A DNA stretch of 64,000 bases from JBFMDN01 sp040753915 (GCA_040753915.1 JBFMDN010000022.1:1-64000), one strand, 5' to 3'. Counted from the stretch's first letter, positions 51,752-60,374 are shown. Translations and numbers: made by a program. The notes: generated by a model from the letters alone, not told the origin.

Positions 51752-52034
51752 AATGCGCCTCTTTCTCAATTCGCTCCTTCAGGAAAGGGTTCATCTTCTC
51801 ACGGACGCGCACGATGTCCACACGTCTGTGCAGCAGCTCTTCCAGAGATTCCTTGATGTGCACGAGGACGAACGGGTTGGGCGTTTCGGTTTTGATGCAA
51901 ATATCGACATCGCTGTCATCCCTTGGCTCATTTCGGGCCAGTGAGCCGAACAGGCCTATTTCAAGAATGCCGTATCGCTTGGCATAGTCTCGTTTGAATC
52001 GGCGCAATAGGGTGAGCACTTCGTCTCTGCTCAT
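51744..52034 (-). CDS. mntA: MntA-like nucleotidyltransferase antitoxin
   Basis: A 96-residue minimal nucleotidyltransferase from ATG 52034 (MSRDEVLTLLRRFKRDYAKR). The signature GSLARNEPRDDSDVDI matches the GS-x10-DxD pattern of MNT antitoxins, with a third acidic residue in VDIVRV. It is expected to add nucleotides to the Tyr of the HepT toxin and neutralise it. The gene pair is ordered antitoxin first, as is common. Earlier in-frame starts up to 52121 have no ribosome site and are ignored. Confidence 0.9.
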   Translation of the reverse strand: MSRDEVLTLLRRFKRDYAKRYGILEIGLFGSLARNEPRDDSDVDICIKTETPNPFVLVHIKESLEELLHRRVDIVRVREKMNPFLKERIEKEAHYV

Positions 52035-52521
52035 GATTTGTCTCCGACCTCTTTTTGTTGGCGACCGTGACAGACAGTCCTCCTCCTGCTGGTCCGTGTG
52101 TGCAACCATAGGATTCAGCATTGCGAGTGGCGATGCACAGATCTCTTATCGTATATATCACGTCGTTGGCGGGGGCTCCATCCGTCTGCTTCATGGCCCT
52201 GTGCTTGCTCGTCCGGCACTATGGGTTGTGGCGGCTTCATTCGGCAGCTCCATGCTCGGCGGATCGAACCGGTCAGAAATTCTGGCAACCGCATGGCTCT
52301 GAAATTCAATGGTGCCTCCAAGGACTGACCCCCGCGCGGCAAAAGGGTCAGAAGATCACGTAAGGACAAGTGAAACTGGCCCGGCACGTCTGCATTCGCT
52401 TATCGAAGGATCTTTGCCGCTGCTGGTGCCCATACCTCAGTCCGCAACAAGTCAAGATCGGGGAATTGCTCCCGTGGCGAGGAGAAGCTTTTTCGAACAT
52501 GACGGCCTCACTGCAATGGCG
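52035..52521. other. Intergenic, nothing recognised
   Basis: About 490 bases on the far side of the toxin-antitoxin operon with only short overlapping frames, all incoherent. No tRNA, repeat or promoter is evident. Confidence 0.4.
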
Positions 52522-53037
52522 TCAACAAGCCGGTCCGTCACTCGGTTCCACTGCCACAACAATCCGTTCCGCTATCCCGTTCCCGATGGCCAGCCGCGTG
52601 TCGCCTGCTGCAACAAGAAGACCGCTCCCGCCCACGCCAGTCTTCAAGACTGTCACCTCACTCCCCACGTTGAATCCCATGCTGACGAGCTTAGCCTGGA
52701 ATTCGCGCCCTCCCGTAAGCGCCAGCACTCTGCCTTTTCTCCCCGGTTCCACACTGACGAGGGAACGGGCCGAGACCTCGCCTGGGGAAAGGCAGTCTTT
52801 CGGTTTAGCGCCCGGGACGGGTAAGGGCAGACCATGCGCGGCAGAATCGGTCGGAGGCTCATGAGACCCACTCGACGGCAACAATCCGCGTCGACAGCAC
52901 ATGTCGTTCCGGGCAGAGCACGCTCTGCCGCTCTGACATTGTTCTTCATGATCTCCCGCGTCCTTGCCGGAGCGAGTCCTCAGGACAAATAGCAGCATGA
53001 ACAAAGACACTCCAATGACAACGGATATTTCCCACAT
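52522..53037 (-). CDS. Cys-rich membrane segment fused to FeoA domain
   Basis: A 171-residue protein. Residues 1-20 (MWEISVVIGVSLFMLLFVLR) and the Cys-bearing stretch that follows (CQSGRACSARNDMCC) have the form of the small FeoB-associated Cys-rich membrane proteins. Residues about 93-165 form a FeoA SH3-like domain (LVSVEPGRKGRVLALTGG, KLVSMGFNVGSEVTVLKTG, NGIAERIVV). The fusion suggests a one-chain helper of a ferrous-iron transporter, but no feoB lies within the window. It is downstream of a DtxR-family repressor gene on the same strand, about 255 bases away. Confidence 0.75.
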   Translation of the reverse strand: MWEISVVIGVSLFMLLFVLRTRSGKDAGDHEEQCQSGRACSARNDMCCRRGLLPSSGSHEPPTDSAAHGLPLPVPGAKPKDCLSPGEVSARSLVSVEPGRKGRVLALTGGREFQAKLVSMGFNVGSEVTVLKTGVGGSGLLVAAGDTRLAIGNGIAERIVVAVEPSDGPAC

Positions 53038-53292
53038 GACGTTCTCTTTCGTTAGGGTGGTCCACAGGTTCGGAAAGGTCTCCCACAGAGAAACCGGGGA
53101 TATGACGGAGCGGCCGCGGATCTACACTGCCACGCATCGAATACCCCTGTCAGTCATGGCAGTTGAATGTCAATGACGCTGCGATCGACATGTGATCGGG
53201 AAAGATCTCCAGATTTACGAACAGCGCATGCGCAGCTCCTGACTTATGGCCACCACGACAGTGGAGCGCAGTAGGTGCTTTCACGTGCTCGT

Positions 53293-53760
53293 CTATGACC
53301 CAGTTTGCGAATTGAATTCAGACCGGTTCGTACTGCGCTCCACTATAGCGCCCCTTGTTTCCGGCGTCGAAGCACCCTGGCGATGCCAGTGCCGAAAAGC
53401 CATGATCCGGTTCACGTCCAAGCGCGACAGGGCAGGCCTCAAGCTGCGAGCAGCCTGCTGAGCAGTTAAAGGGTCCAAATGGAGGGAGCTCGATAGAATT
53501 CGTGCGACTGCGCCGCGGCGGCGCTCAATGTCGTTCGCCCGATTTCCCCCTTCAAGAGTGAGGCGAATCCCGTTGCGTGACGACAGCTCCAGGAGTCCGA
53601 CCTTTACTAAACCCTCAACCGTAGCCTGTGCGAAGGCAATGTGCGTCTGCAGATGACCCGCAAGAGTAGCTATGGAGACGTGGTTCCCATGCTTTTGGAG
53701 CAGCAATGCGGCTGCGAGATATTCTTCTTGAACGGAGTTGAGAGCTGTGGGAGATTTCAT
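53293..53760 (-). CDS. DtxR-family metal-dependent repressor
   Basis: A 155-residue protein with an N-terminal winged HTH (about 8-70: SVQEEYLAAALLLQKHGNHVSIATLAGHL, FAQATVEGLVKVGLLEL and IRLTLEGG) and a dimerisation region (about 75-120). The HTH and LTLEGGNRANDIERRR match DtxR/MntR, but the RHR ligand segment has become ERRRG and the downstream His/Glu ligands are not clearly seen, so metal sensing may be altered. The ATG follows GAGAGGTG. A strong promoter with a palindrome downstream of it suggests autoregulation. A FeoA fusion gene follows on the same strand. Confidence 0.75.
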   Translation of the reverse strand: MKSPTALNSVQEEYLAAALLLQKHGNHVSIATLAGHLQTHIAFAQATVEGLVKVGLLELSSRNGIRLTLEGGNRANDIERRRGAVARILSSSLHLDPLTAQQAARSLRPALSRLDVNRIMAFRHWHRQGASTPETRGAIVERSTNRSEFNSQTGS

Positions 53761-53788
53761 GGAGCACCTCTCATGGAAAGAGGATTGA

Positions 53789-53800
53789 TAGACGCGTCTA
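53789..53800 (-). promoter_or_regulatory. Palindromic operator candidate at the dtxR-like gene
   Basis: TAGACGCGTCTA, perfect 12-base palindrome between the -10 and the start codon. Next to it on the plus strand are near-repeats GTCTAACT and TTCTAACT that overlap the transcription start region. The position fits repression of the gene. Confidence 0.5.
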
Positions 53801-53819
53801 ACTCTGCTAGATGGTTCTA

Positions 53820-53848
53820 ACTATAGAGGCCATTCGAAAGCGTGTCAA
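53820..53848 (-). promoter_or_regulatory. Sigma70-type promoter of the dtxR-like gene
   Basis: TTGACA (53843-53848) and TATAGT (53820-53825) are separated by 17 bases on the minus strand, which is near consensus, about 60 bases upstream of the start codon. Confidence 0.7.
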
Positions 53849-53941
53849 GCTTTTTTCAGCACCCGTGGACAGGAACATCTCGAGACTTCCCCATGGTCGA
53901 AGGCCACTGGGGAAAAACCAGACGAATGAAAGCGCAGGACG

Positions 53942-54748
53942 ATGGAATATCAAGAGATCATTTTTGAGACGAACGAATCTGTTGGGATCCTCACACTCAA
54001 CAGGCCCGACATTCGGAATGCCTTCACCCACCAGGAGATGATCGACGAAATAGTCGATGTGTGCCAGCGGGTCCAAGATTCCGATTCGGTGAGTGTCCTC
54101 GTCGTTACCGGCGCGGGCTCTTCTTTCTCCGCCGGCGGTAATGTGAAGGATATGTACAAGAAGGAGGGAATGTTCTCGGGTGATCCCAACGACGTCCGTC
54201 AGAACTACCGAAAGGGAATTCAGCGAGTCACTCTTGCCTTTCAAAGGCTCGACGTGCCGACCATTGCCGCGGTAAACGGCCCCGCTGTGGGGGCCGGATG
54301 CGACCTGACCTGCATGTGTGACATCCGCATTGCCAGCGAGAAAGCTCGTTTTGGCGAGACGTTTGTGTCGGTAGGATTGATCCCGGGAGACGGGGGAGCA
54401 TTCTTGCTCCCCAGGGTCGTGGGGTTCTCGAAAGCATTGGAACTTGCGTTTACCTGTCGAGTGATTGACTCTGCCGAGGCTCTACGCATTGGGCTGGTAA
54501 GCGAGGTAACGCCTCCGGACAGATTGATGGAAAGGGCAATGGAAGTTGCGTACGAGATTGCCCAACATCCGGCGCGCATTCTGCGCCTGGCGAAACGTCT
54601 CTTTTACCTGTCTCAGGGGAGGAGCCTGGAAGAAACACTTGAGCTCTCCTGTTCTTTCCAGGCTCTATGCCACCACAGCCCCGAGCATATGGAAGCGCTG
54701 GAGGCCCTGTTTGCCCGACAGAAAGATAGGGGTGGTCCCAAGAGTTAG
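53942..54748 (+). CDS. Enoyl-CoA hydratase/isomerase (crotonase) family protein
   Basis: A 268-residue crotonase with the start VGILTLNRPDIRNAF, oxyanion-hole segments SFSAGGNVKDM and NGPAVGAGCDLTCMCDIRIAS, and the motif GLIPGDGGAFLLPR. The two catalytic Glu residues of rat enoyl-CoA hydratase (144 and 164) correspond to Asp in GAGCD and Phe in FGETF, so it is unlikely to be a standard hydratase. It may be an isomerase, a ring-opening enzyme or a thioesterase of the superfamily. It is expected to act in the cytosol on a CoA thioester. It stands alone on the plus strand; its neighbour is convergent. Confidence 0.85.
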   Translation: MEYQEIIFETNESVGILTLNRPDIRNAFTHQEMIDEIVDVCQRVQDSDSVSVLVVTGAGSSFSAGGNVKDMYKKEGMFSGDPNDVRQNYRKGIQRVTLAFQRLDVPTIAAVNGPAVGAGCDLTCMCDIRIASEKARFGETFVSVGLIPGDGGAFLLPRVVGFSKALELAFTCRVIDSAEALRIGLVSEVTPPDRLMERAMEVAYEIAQHPARILRLAKRLFYLSQGRSLEETLELSCSFQALCHHSPEHMEALEALFARQKDRGGPKS

Positions 54749-54782
54749 GATTACCGCCATTGCAGAGAAGGGCGCCGTTCTC

Positions 54783-55583
54783 TCAGCCTCCTATGACGCC
54801 TCTTTTTGCGTGCTCCCGGAATACGTCACCATCATGGCCGAGGATAACGTTGCAGTTGTGTCGCACTGCGATGGTCTTGAGCTTGGCCAGGCTTCTCCAC
54901 CAGTCGCCCATGTCCCGAATGAGCCAGCCGGGTGGCCGCTCGTCGTAATAATTCTCCTTGAAAAACATGGTGTCCGAGGTGAAGAGATAGGACTCGCTTC
55001 CAAGATCAACTTTGAGGGCCATCAGTCCAGGCGTGTGACCGGGCGTGAGATACACGGTGATCCCCTCGAAAAGCTCGACTTCGTCCCCATAGACCGGCTT
55101 CCAGTTGAATGCACTGTCGATGTAGTGGGGGAGATAGGCGCCGAAGTCCTGCTTTGTGGCTACAGCATAGAAGCTATACTTGATTTCCTCTTCATGGGCA
55201 TACACGGGGACATCGAGACCACGGAAGAATTCGAGCCCCCCGGCATGGTCGAGATGCATGTGGCCGATGATGATGGCACCGACGTCCTTCAGCTCATATC
55301 CTGCCTTCTTCAAGAGATTGTCCAGGCGATTTTCTTCAGCATACCTGGTGATTCCGAACACTTCTTTCACCGGCTGCGGCCAGAGATCCTCCCAGTTCGG
55401 CGCTGGACCAGCTTCATAGATGATGACTCCATGCTTGGGATGCTCAATAAGGGCTCCAAGCATCTGGTAATCCCTCCGCTGGGTAAGGGGAGACGGGTCG
55501 CTGTGAGTCGAAACTCCTCCCGCTTCAATGACCCACCCCACGTCGGCAGTTAGTGCACCGTAGTCCAACAATCTTAGCTTCAT
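54783..55583 (-). CDS. Metallo-beta-lactamase-fold hydrolase (AHL lactonase-like)
   Basis: A 266-residue hydrolase from ATG 55583 (preceded by GGAGGGAC). The two-metal motif HMHLDHAGG is complete, and the later ligands lie in LTPGHTPG and LFTSDTMFF, with a final His in LGHDGD. The first 35 residues and ADVGWVIEAGG fit the N-acyl-homoserine lactonase group, but in this setting the substrate may be another lactone or thioester made in acyl-CoA metabolism. It lies on the minus strand, last in a row with the DUF6282 hydrolase and acyl-CoA dehydrogenase. Confidence 0.85.
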   Translation of the reverse strand: MKLRLLDYGALTADVGWVIEAGGVSTHSDPSPLTQRRDYQMLGALIEHPKHGVIIYEAGPAPNWEDLWPQPVKEVFGITRYAEENRLDNLLKKAGYELKDVGAIIIGHMHLDHAGGLEFFRGLDVPVYAHEEEIKYSFYAVATKQDFGAYLPHYIDSAFNWKPVYGDEVELFEGITVYLTPGHTPGLMALKVDLGSESYLFTSDTMFFKENYYDERPPGWLIRDMGDWWRSLAKLKTIAVRHNCNVILGHDGDVFREHAKRGVIGG

Positions 55584-55691
55584 CTTTGTCCCTCCGTTGT
55601 GTGTTGCTCGTTCATGTTGCAGAGTCGGATAGCCCAACTGATCCAACCAGACGCTGAGCGACCCTCAATCGCGGCAAAAGCCGTCCCCTAC

Positions 55692-56591
55692 TTACTCAAG
55701 CCCCAGCAGGCGAGCAGGGTTCTCGGACGCCATCTTCTTGATCTCCTGTGCAGGGACTCCCACAGCCAGAAGATTCGCAAGAAACATCTGGTATCCCTCT
55801 ACAGACGGGGGATTGACTATTTGGCCGAAGTCGGAAAAGAGGAGGCAATGCTCGAACCCGACGGAATTCATCATCTTCGCTATTTCTGCGGGATGCTGCC
55901 TGTCGAAAAGCGGCATGCACGGGAGAAAGGCATAACTCAGGTACGCGCCTCTCGCAGCAAAATCCCTCTGTTCATCTATGCTCATCGGGTTCACGCTGCA
56001 GTTTGGATGAGTGACGATGATGCGCTTTACACCTGCCTCTTTCGCGGCGTCGATCAGATGCCGGCACTCGTGCGCGGAAAGGTGACAGGTGTCGAGGACC
56101 GCGTCCCGAGCGGCTATAATCCTCAGAATCTCCTGGACCTGCGGCAACACCCGATCGCCGTTCGGCCATTCGTTGAGCACAGTGAGCCCTTCCCGCGGGT
56201 CCGTGCGCTTAACAAACGGCATGAGCCAGGGCGTGTTTCCTGTGACACGCACCCTCTCAATAGTAAGAGCTGCATCCATGCTCGGCATGAAGACAATACG
56301 GGCGCCCAAATCGAGAGCCTTTTCCACCGCTTCCGGATTAAAGCCCCCAACCGCATAGTTCAGAACTATCGAACCGAGGATCAACACATCCTGGCCTATC
56401 ACGGACTGGACCAACGTTGCCCTGTCCCCAGTCGAAGTGTTATGGTCCTTTATTGCCAATGCCCTCATCCCGACCTGTGCGGCATCCCGGGCTATCTCGA
56501 GAATACTCTGCTGCCTTGGCGGCACGTCCGGACCTGAATGGAGATGGAGGTCACATGCGCCAACCATAAGATCCTTCACCTGTTCCCACAT
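55692..56591 (-). CDS. DUF6282/amidohydrolase-like metal-dependent hydrolase
   Basis: A 299-residue TIM-barrel type protein starting MWEQVKDLMVGACDLHLHSGPDVPPR (HxH metal site), followed by RALAIKDHN, LDTCHLSAHE and IIVTHPN, and a final FSDFGQIVNPP (Asp). This is the pattern of DUF6282 proteins, which belong with the PHP/amidohydrolase superfamily and are often beside acyl-CoA dehydrogenase genes. The ATG at 56591 follows GGAG. It lies between the dehydrogenase and the lactonase-like gene on the same strand and is probably in their operon. No substrate is known. Confidence 0.8.
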   Translation of the reverse strand: MWEQVKDLMVGACDLHLHSGPDVPPRQQSILEIARDAAQVGMRALAIKDHNTSTGDRATLVQSVIGQDVLILGSIVLNYAVGGFNPEAVEKALDLGARIVFMPSMDAALTIERVRVTGNTPWLMPFVKRTDPREGLTVLNEWPNGDRVLPQVQEILRIIAARDAVLDTCHLSAHECRHLIDAAKEAGVKRIIVTHPNCSVNPMSIDEQRDFAARGAYLSYAFLPCMPLFDRQHPAEIAKMMNSVGFEHCLLFSDFGQIVNPPSVEGYQMFLANLLAVGVPAQEIKKMASENPARLLGLE

Positions 56592-56623
56592 CAACAGATC
56601 TCCTTGTGTTTGAGTGGATCACC

Positions 56624-57976
56624 TCATGAGCTCAGCTTCTGCTTTTTTTCCCACTCTTGATAGCCGCCCCACGTAAATGGGCCGTACAGCCCTTGAGCAA
56701 TGTCCAGACGATCCCGCTGCGCTCCACCTAACCACATCTGCACGATCTTGTAGTCACGCATGTATTTTTCAACGTTGAACTCATATGCATATCCATACGA
56801 GCCCATCATCTCCATGCCCGTGTTGCAGACGAACTTAGCGCAATCCGCAGCAAAGGAGCGAGCGGCAGAATACTTCGCTATCATTTCAGGACACCAGTGA
56901 GCGCCGTAGATGGAAGGGTTCGTGACCTGCCACGTAACGGACAAGTAGTACTGGCGGGAGAGCTCGATGTAGCGGAGCATTTCTCCGAGGTATGTGGCGA
57001 ACAAGGAGCGCTCACGCTGAGGGAGTCCCACGATTTCGCGATGTTTTGTCGCATTCAGAACGATCTCGAGCACCGCTTGAGAGAGACCGGTCAATCTCGC
57101 CGCGCCAGCCAATCGTCCGAGTCCGATTACGTAGCCTTTTACAATGGTTGCGCCCTGCCCCGGCTCGGTGTCGATTCTGTACCTCTTCGGTACCCTCACG
57201 TCGTCAAAATAAATGTCCACGTTTTCGTCGCTCCAGCAGAATCCCATTTTCTCATACGGCTTGGAGAAGCTCATGCCTTTGGCATCTGGCGGAATGTGGA
57301 TGAGGGCAATGCCCTCCGCTCCTTTTGCGGGGTCGGTGGTACAGACGGTCCAGTATCCCAGGTGCCCCTTGAGCTTATCGCTTTGAAAGCGTTCGAGAGA
57401 TCCCGCCGGACCCGGCCATATCTTGTGGCCTTTAATGACGTAGTCTCCGCCATCTTCTCTGGCTATGGTGCGCACGGTCCGGAATTGCTGCCCAGGGTCT
57501 TCGAGATTGGCTCCTCCCGCAGGCTCTGTGATGGCTACACACGCAGTCCAAGACTCGTCTCCGACGATTCGAGGAGCGAGCTCCTTGAGAAGGTCGTCCC
57601 TCTTGGCAGCGAGCATGAAGGACACTATCCAGTGAATCTTTCCCACCATGGTTGCAAGCCCGATGTCTCCGCGAGCCAATTCTTCGTTTATCATTTGCCT
57701 GACAACGGGACTGAGGCCGAGTCCGCCGTATTCGGTCGGCAGGTTGGACTTGGTCAAACCCAAGTCCACGAGCCTGCTGTAAAGATCGTGCTGAGTCTCG
57801 ATCGCAAGCTTCTCATCACGATGCCAGCCCCCTTCGAGATCGTGCCGCCGGGGCATAATCTCTTTGTTGACGAAATTTCGGATCGTGTCCGCCATCCTGA
57901 TTTCGTCCTCAGTGCAAAACGCCCGAGTGTACTTGAACTCGGGCGCCAAGAGCTTGTAGTACTCTTCGTGGACCAT
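56624..57976 (-). CDS. Acyl-CoA dehydrogenase-like flavoprotein
   Basis: A 450-residue member of the acyl-CoA dehydrogenase fold with all three domains: N-terminal helices (about 20-140), beta domain (AITEPAGGANLEDPG, GHKIWPGPAGSLERF) and C-terminal helices (YGYAYEFNVEKYMRDYKIVQMWLGGAQRD). The catalytic Glu that normally sits in YEGT after KI-Q is replaced (MWLGG, about Leu416), and the alternative Glu of the isovaleryl-CoA type is not seen either. It may therefore act on an activated or charged acyl-CoA, or have another activity. The start is ATG 57976 after GGAGGG. It is first in the operon with DUF6282 and the lactonase-like gene, behind a sigma54 promoter. Confidence 0.85.
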   Translation of the reverse strand: MVHEEYYKLLAPEFKYTRAFCTEDEIRMADTIRNFVNKEIMPRRHDLEGGWHRDEKLAIETQHDLYSRLVDLGLTKSNLPTEYGGLGLSPVVRQMINEELARGDIGLATMVGKIHWIVSFMLAAKRDDLLKELAPRIVGDESWTACVAITEPAGGANLEDPGQQFRTVRTIAREDGGDYVIKGHKIWPGPAGSLERFQSDKLKGHLGYWTVCTTDPAKGAEGIALIHIPPDAKGMSFSKPYEKMGFCWSDENVDIYFDDVRVPKRYRIDTEPGQGATIVKGYVIGLGRLAGAARLTGLSQAVLEIVLNATKHREIVGLPQRERSLFATYLGEMLRYIELSRQYYLSVTWQVTNPSIYGAHWCPEMIAKYSAARSFAADCAKFVCNTGMEMMGSYGYAYEFNVEKYMRDYKIVQMWLGGAQRDRLDIAQGLYGPFTWGGYQEWEKKQKLSS

Positions 57977-58517
57977 GCCGATACCCTCCTCGTATTCGGT
58001 TTCCCCATGTGTCGCATGAGGCTCCCCCGTCGCGGGCGCTCACGGCCCGCACGTAGCCCCACGGTTCCCCAATCCGGTCGGAAGCTCAATAGGTGCGGAG
58101 CGCTCGTTGGCCGGTTCCGCAGCAACGGTATGACTAAGCGCTCCGTGTCCGCTCTCAACGCTTTCACGCCCGTCCACACAGTACTCCCTCTATGGTGAGC
58201 CCCATGGTGAGCTTTTCAGTATCCATCGAGGGATTGCCGGAATGAAGCGGACCCGGCCTTCGTCAGTTGGAGCAAGGAATGTACCATCGTGGCCGAGGGA
58301 TTCTCGGTCGGAGCGTCCTGGGTGTTAGTGAACAAACTCGGACAGATAGCGACAGCCCTGGCAATGAAAGCGGAGAAGAGCCTGGAGGATGTGGAACAAG
58401 ATTTCCCCAATTACGAATTTTGAGCAGCAAAATGCGAATTTTTCTCATTTTGACATCCCTCTCGCCTCCGTGGTATCCTGGTGTTGCTGTGTCCGTCTCC
58501 TTCCAGGGATCGAGCCC
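57977..58517. other. Divergent control region of the acyl-CoA operon and its sigma54 activator
   Basis: 540 bases between two divergent genes, holding the sigma54 promoter at 58271-58286. The leader of the acyl-CoA dehydrogenase is about 280 bases long. Short frames within are incoherent. Confidence 0.5.
58271..58286 (-). promoter_or_regulatory. Sigma54 promoter upstream of acyl-CoA dehydrogenase
   Basis: TGGTACATTCCTTGCT on the minus strand. It matches TGGCAC-N5-TTGCT with one difference in the first half and keeps the invariant GG (-24) and GC (-12) ten bases apart. It points toward the acyl-CoA dehydrogenase gene, and a sigma54 activator gene is divergent from it. Confidence 0.75.
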
Positions 58518-60311
58518 ATGAAAAGCCTCGACCAGCATCGTCGCATCCTCCAGGTTCTCTCAGAAGTGATCAAGTTCTCTCTCGGTGTGGACGTCTTCTT
58601 TGTCAATGACCGCATGATCGCCCTCGCCGGCACGGGTCCCTATCGCTCAAATATCGGCACCAAGCGCCCTGTCGATTCGTACGTCGACGTGACCATCCAC
58701 AAGGGAGAGGGGCAAGTCGTTACCGAACCCAGGTATACAAGACAATGTTACCAGTGCGAATACCGACGCCTCTGCCCTTATTCCATGGTGATATGCATCC
58801 CCGTTGTCAGAGCAGGCGAGATCAAAGGACTGATGGGGTTCCTGGGGTTTTCCCAGGACCAGAGGGAGGCAATTATTCGGCGTTCGTCACTCCTCGCTGA
58901 ATTGCCGAAAAAACTTGACTACTTATGGCAGGCCGAGGAGTTGGACGTGGACCAATTTCTGAAGCATCCCCAGACCAGAGCCTTTATCGATGCAGTGGAC
59001 GAAGGCCTTATCTTGACTTCACCGGAGTACGACATACTCAATATAGACCGCAGCGCCCAGCTTGTCCTGGGGGTTGAGAGTCTTTTTCGGAGGTACACCG
59101 AAAAGTACACGCTGGGGGATTTGCTGGAGGAAAATCAGAAGCCGGCAACGAGCACCTCCCGCCACAGGCATTCAAGCCGGCACAAGCTGGATATCGGGAA
59201 CTATCCCATTTCTGACGGGCAAGACGTTGTTGGACGCCTGGTCATCGTCAGCGACAAAGACAAGAGGCATCGCGCGTGGAAGGGATGTCCCATGACGGCA
59301 TCTCGGAGCACGAGCATGGTGGGAACCTCAGAAGCGATGATTCGCCTGCGCGAACACATTTCATACGTGGCTGAGGGCGATTCCACTGTCCTCATTCTTG
59401 GGGAAACGGGTGTTGGAAAGGAAGTGGTGGCGCAGTTGATCCATCAGGCGAGCCAGCGTTGTGCAAGGCCGTTTGAAACGGTCAACTGCGCGGCGATTCC
59501 CGACCCGCTCTTCGAAAGCGAGCTTTTTGGTTATGCACCCGGAGCCTTCACCGGCGCCAGCAAGAAAGGCAAACCCGGATTGTTTCAGCTAGCCAACGGG
59601 GGGACTATCTTCCTCGACGAGATAGGTCGTCTGTCACTTGATAACCAGGCAAAGATACTCAGAATCCTTGAAGGGGGCGAAATTAGATCACTCGGAGTTG
59701 ACCGAGGAGAGAGGGTTGACGTGCGAACGCTAGCGGCAACGAACCTGGACCTGGGGCAGGCTGTAGCAGAAAATCGTTTTCTCAAGGACCTGTATTACCG
59801 TCTTGCAGTCATCCCCCTCACTGTTCCTCCCTTGAGGGATCGCTTGGAAGACATTCCCCTGTTGATCGAGCACTTCATCGGAGAGCTCAGGTTCCAGTTT
59901 CGGCACTCCGACTTCCGGGGCTTCTCCCCGGAAACGCTCGATTACCTCATGACATACTCGTGGCCGGGAAACGTCCGAGAATTGCGGAATACGGTTGAAT
60001 ACGCCATGAACTTGGTGCGCGGCCGAAAAGTCGCTATAGAAGACCTCCCTCCCGCGATACGACCCGCAGCTTCTGCAACACCCTCTCAGCGGAGACGACT
60101 ACCCCTTGTGGCCCCTTTGGCACAAATCGAGCACGAGCAGATTCGCCTCGCATTGGAAACCTTCGGCGAAACCACCGAGGGTAAGCGTAGGGCCGCGCAT
60201 TTCCTCGGAATCAGCTTGAGCACTTTGTACCGCAAGATATCGCAGATGAAGGAAGGGGCCGAGGGCGGCCGCACCAATTGCAGTGAGCTCGCTTTCCAGG
60301 ATGGCACGTGA
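58518..60311 (+). CDS. Sigma54-dependent transcriptional activator with Cys-cluster sensor
   Basis: A 597-residue enhancer-binding protein. Residues about 1-145 are a sensory domain with the Cys cluster RQCYQCEYRRLC plus VIC (Cys77, 80, 86, 93), possibly binding a metal or FeS cluster. A PAS-like linker follows (145-255). The AAA+ domain (about 270-500) has Walker A GETGVGKE, the sigma54-contacting GAFTGA loop (YAPGAFTGASKKG), Walker B IFLDEIGRL and the R-finger region. The C-terminus is a Fis-type HTH (KRRAAHFLGISLSTLYRKI). ATG 58518 is the likely start. It is divergent from the acyl-CoA operon that it presumably switches on in response to an acyl or aromatic signal. Confidence 0.92.
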   Translation: MKSLDQHRRILQVLSEVIKFSLGVDVFFVNDRMIALAGTGPYRSNIGTKRPVDSYVDVTIHKGEGQVVTEPRYTRQCYQCEYRRLCPYSMVICIPVVRAGEIKGLMGFLGFSQDQREAIIRRSSLLAELPKKLDYLWQAEELDVDQFLKHPQTRAFIDAVDEGLILTSPEYDILNIDRSAQLVLGVESLFRRYTEKYTLGDLLEENQKPATSTSRHRHSSRHKLDIGNYPISDGQDVVGRLVIVSDKDKRHRAWKGCPMTASRSTSMVGTSEAMIRLREHISYVAEGDSTVLILGETGVGKEVVAQLIHQASQRCARPFETVNCAAIPDPLFESELFGYAPGAFTGASKKGKPGLFQLANGGTIFLDEIGRLSLDNQAKILRILEGGEIRSLGVDRGERVDVRTLAATNLDLGQAVAENRFLKDLYYRLAVIPLTVPPLRDRLEDIPLLIEHFIGELRFQFRHSDFRGFSPETLDYLMTYSWPGNVRELRNTVEYAMNLVRGRKVAIEDLPPAIRPAASATPSQRRRLPLVAPLAQIEHEQIRLALETFGETTEGKRRAAHFLGISLSTLYRKISQMKEGAEGGRTNCSELAFQDGT

Positions 60312-60352
60312 TCACTGTGGGGGACTTACTGGAAAAGAGTTTCCGGAGAGCG

Positions 60353-60374
60353 TTCCTTTTTCTATAAAAAGGAA
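60353..60374 (+). terminator. AT-rich hairpin after the sigma54 activator
   Basis: TTCCTTTTT pairs with AAAAAGGAA around a CTAT loop, 40 bases after the activator stop. It is not a classical GC-rich stem with a T-run, so termination is only possible. Confidence 0.4.

Noticed and set aside
52115..52387. Minus-strand frame of 90 residues upstream of the toxin-antitoxin pair
   Set aside because: No recognisable composition or motif, overlapping other short frames.
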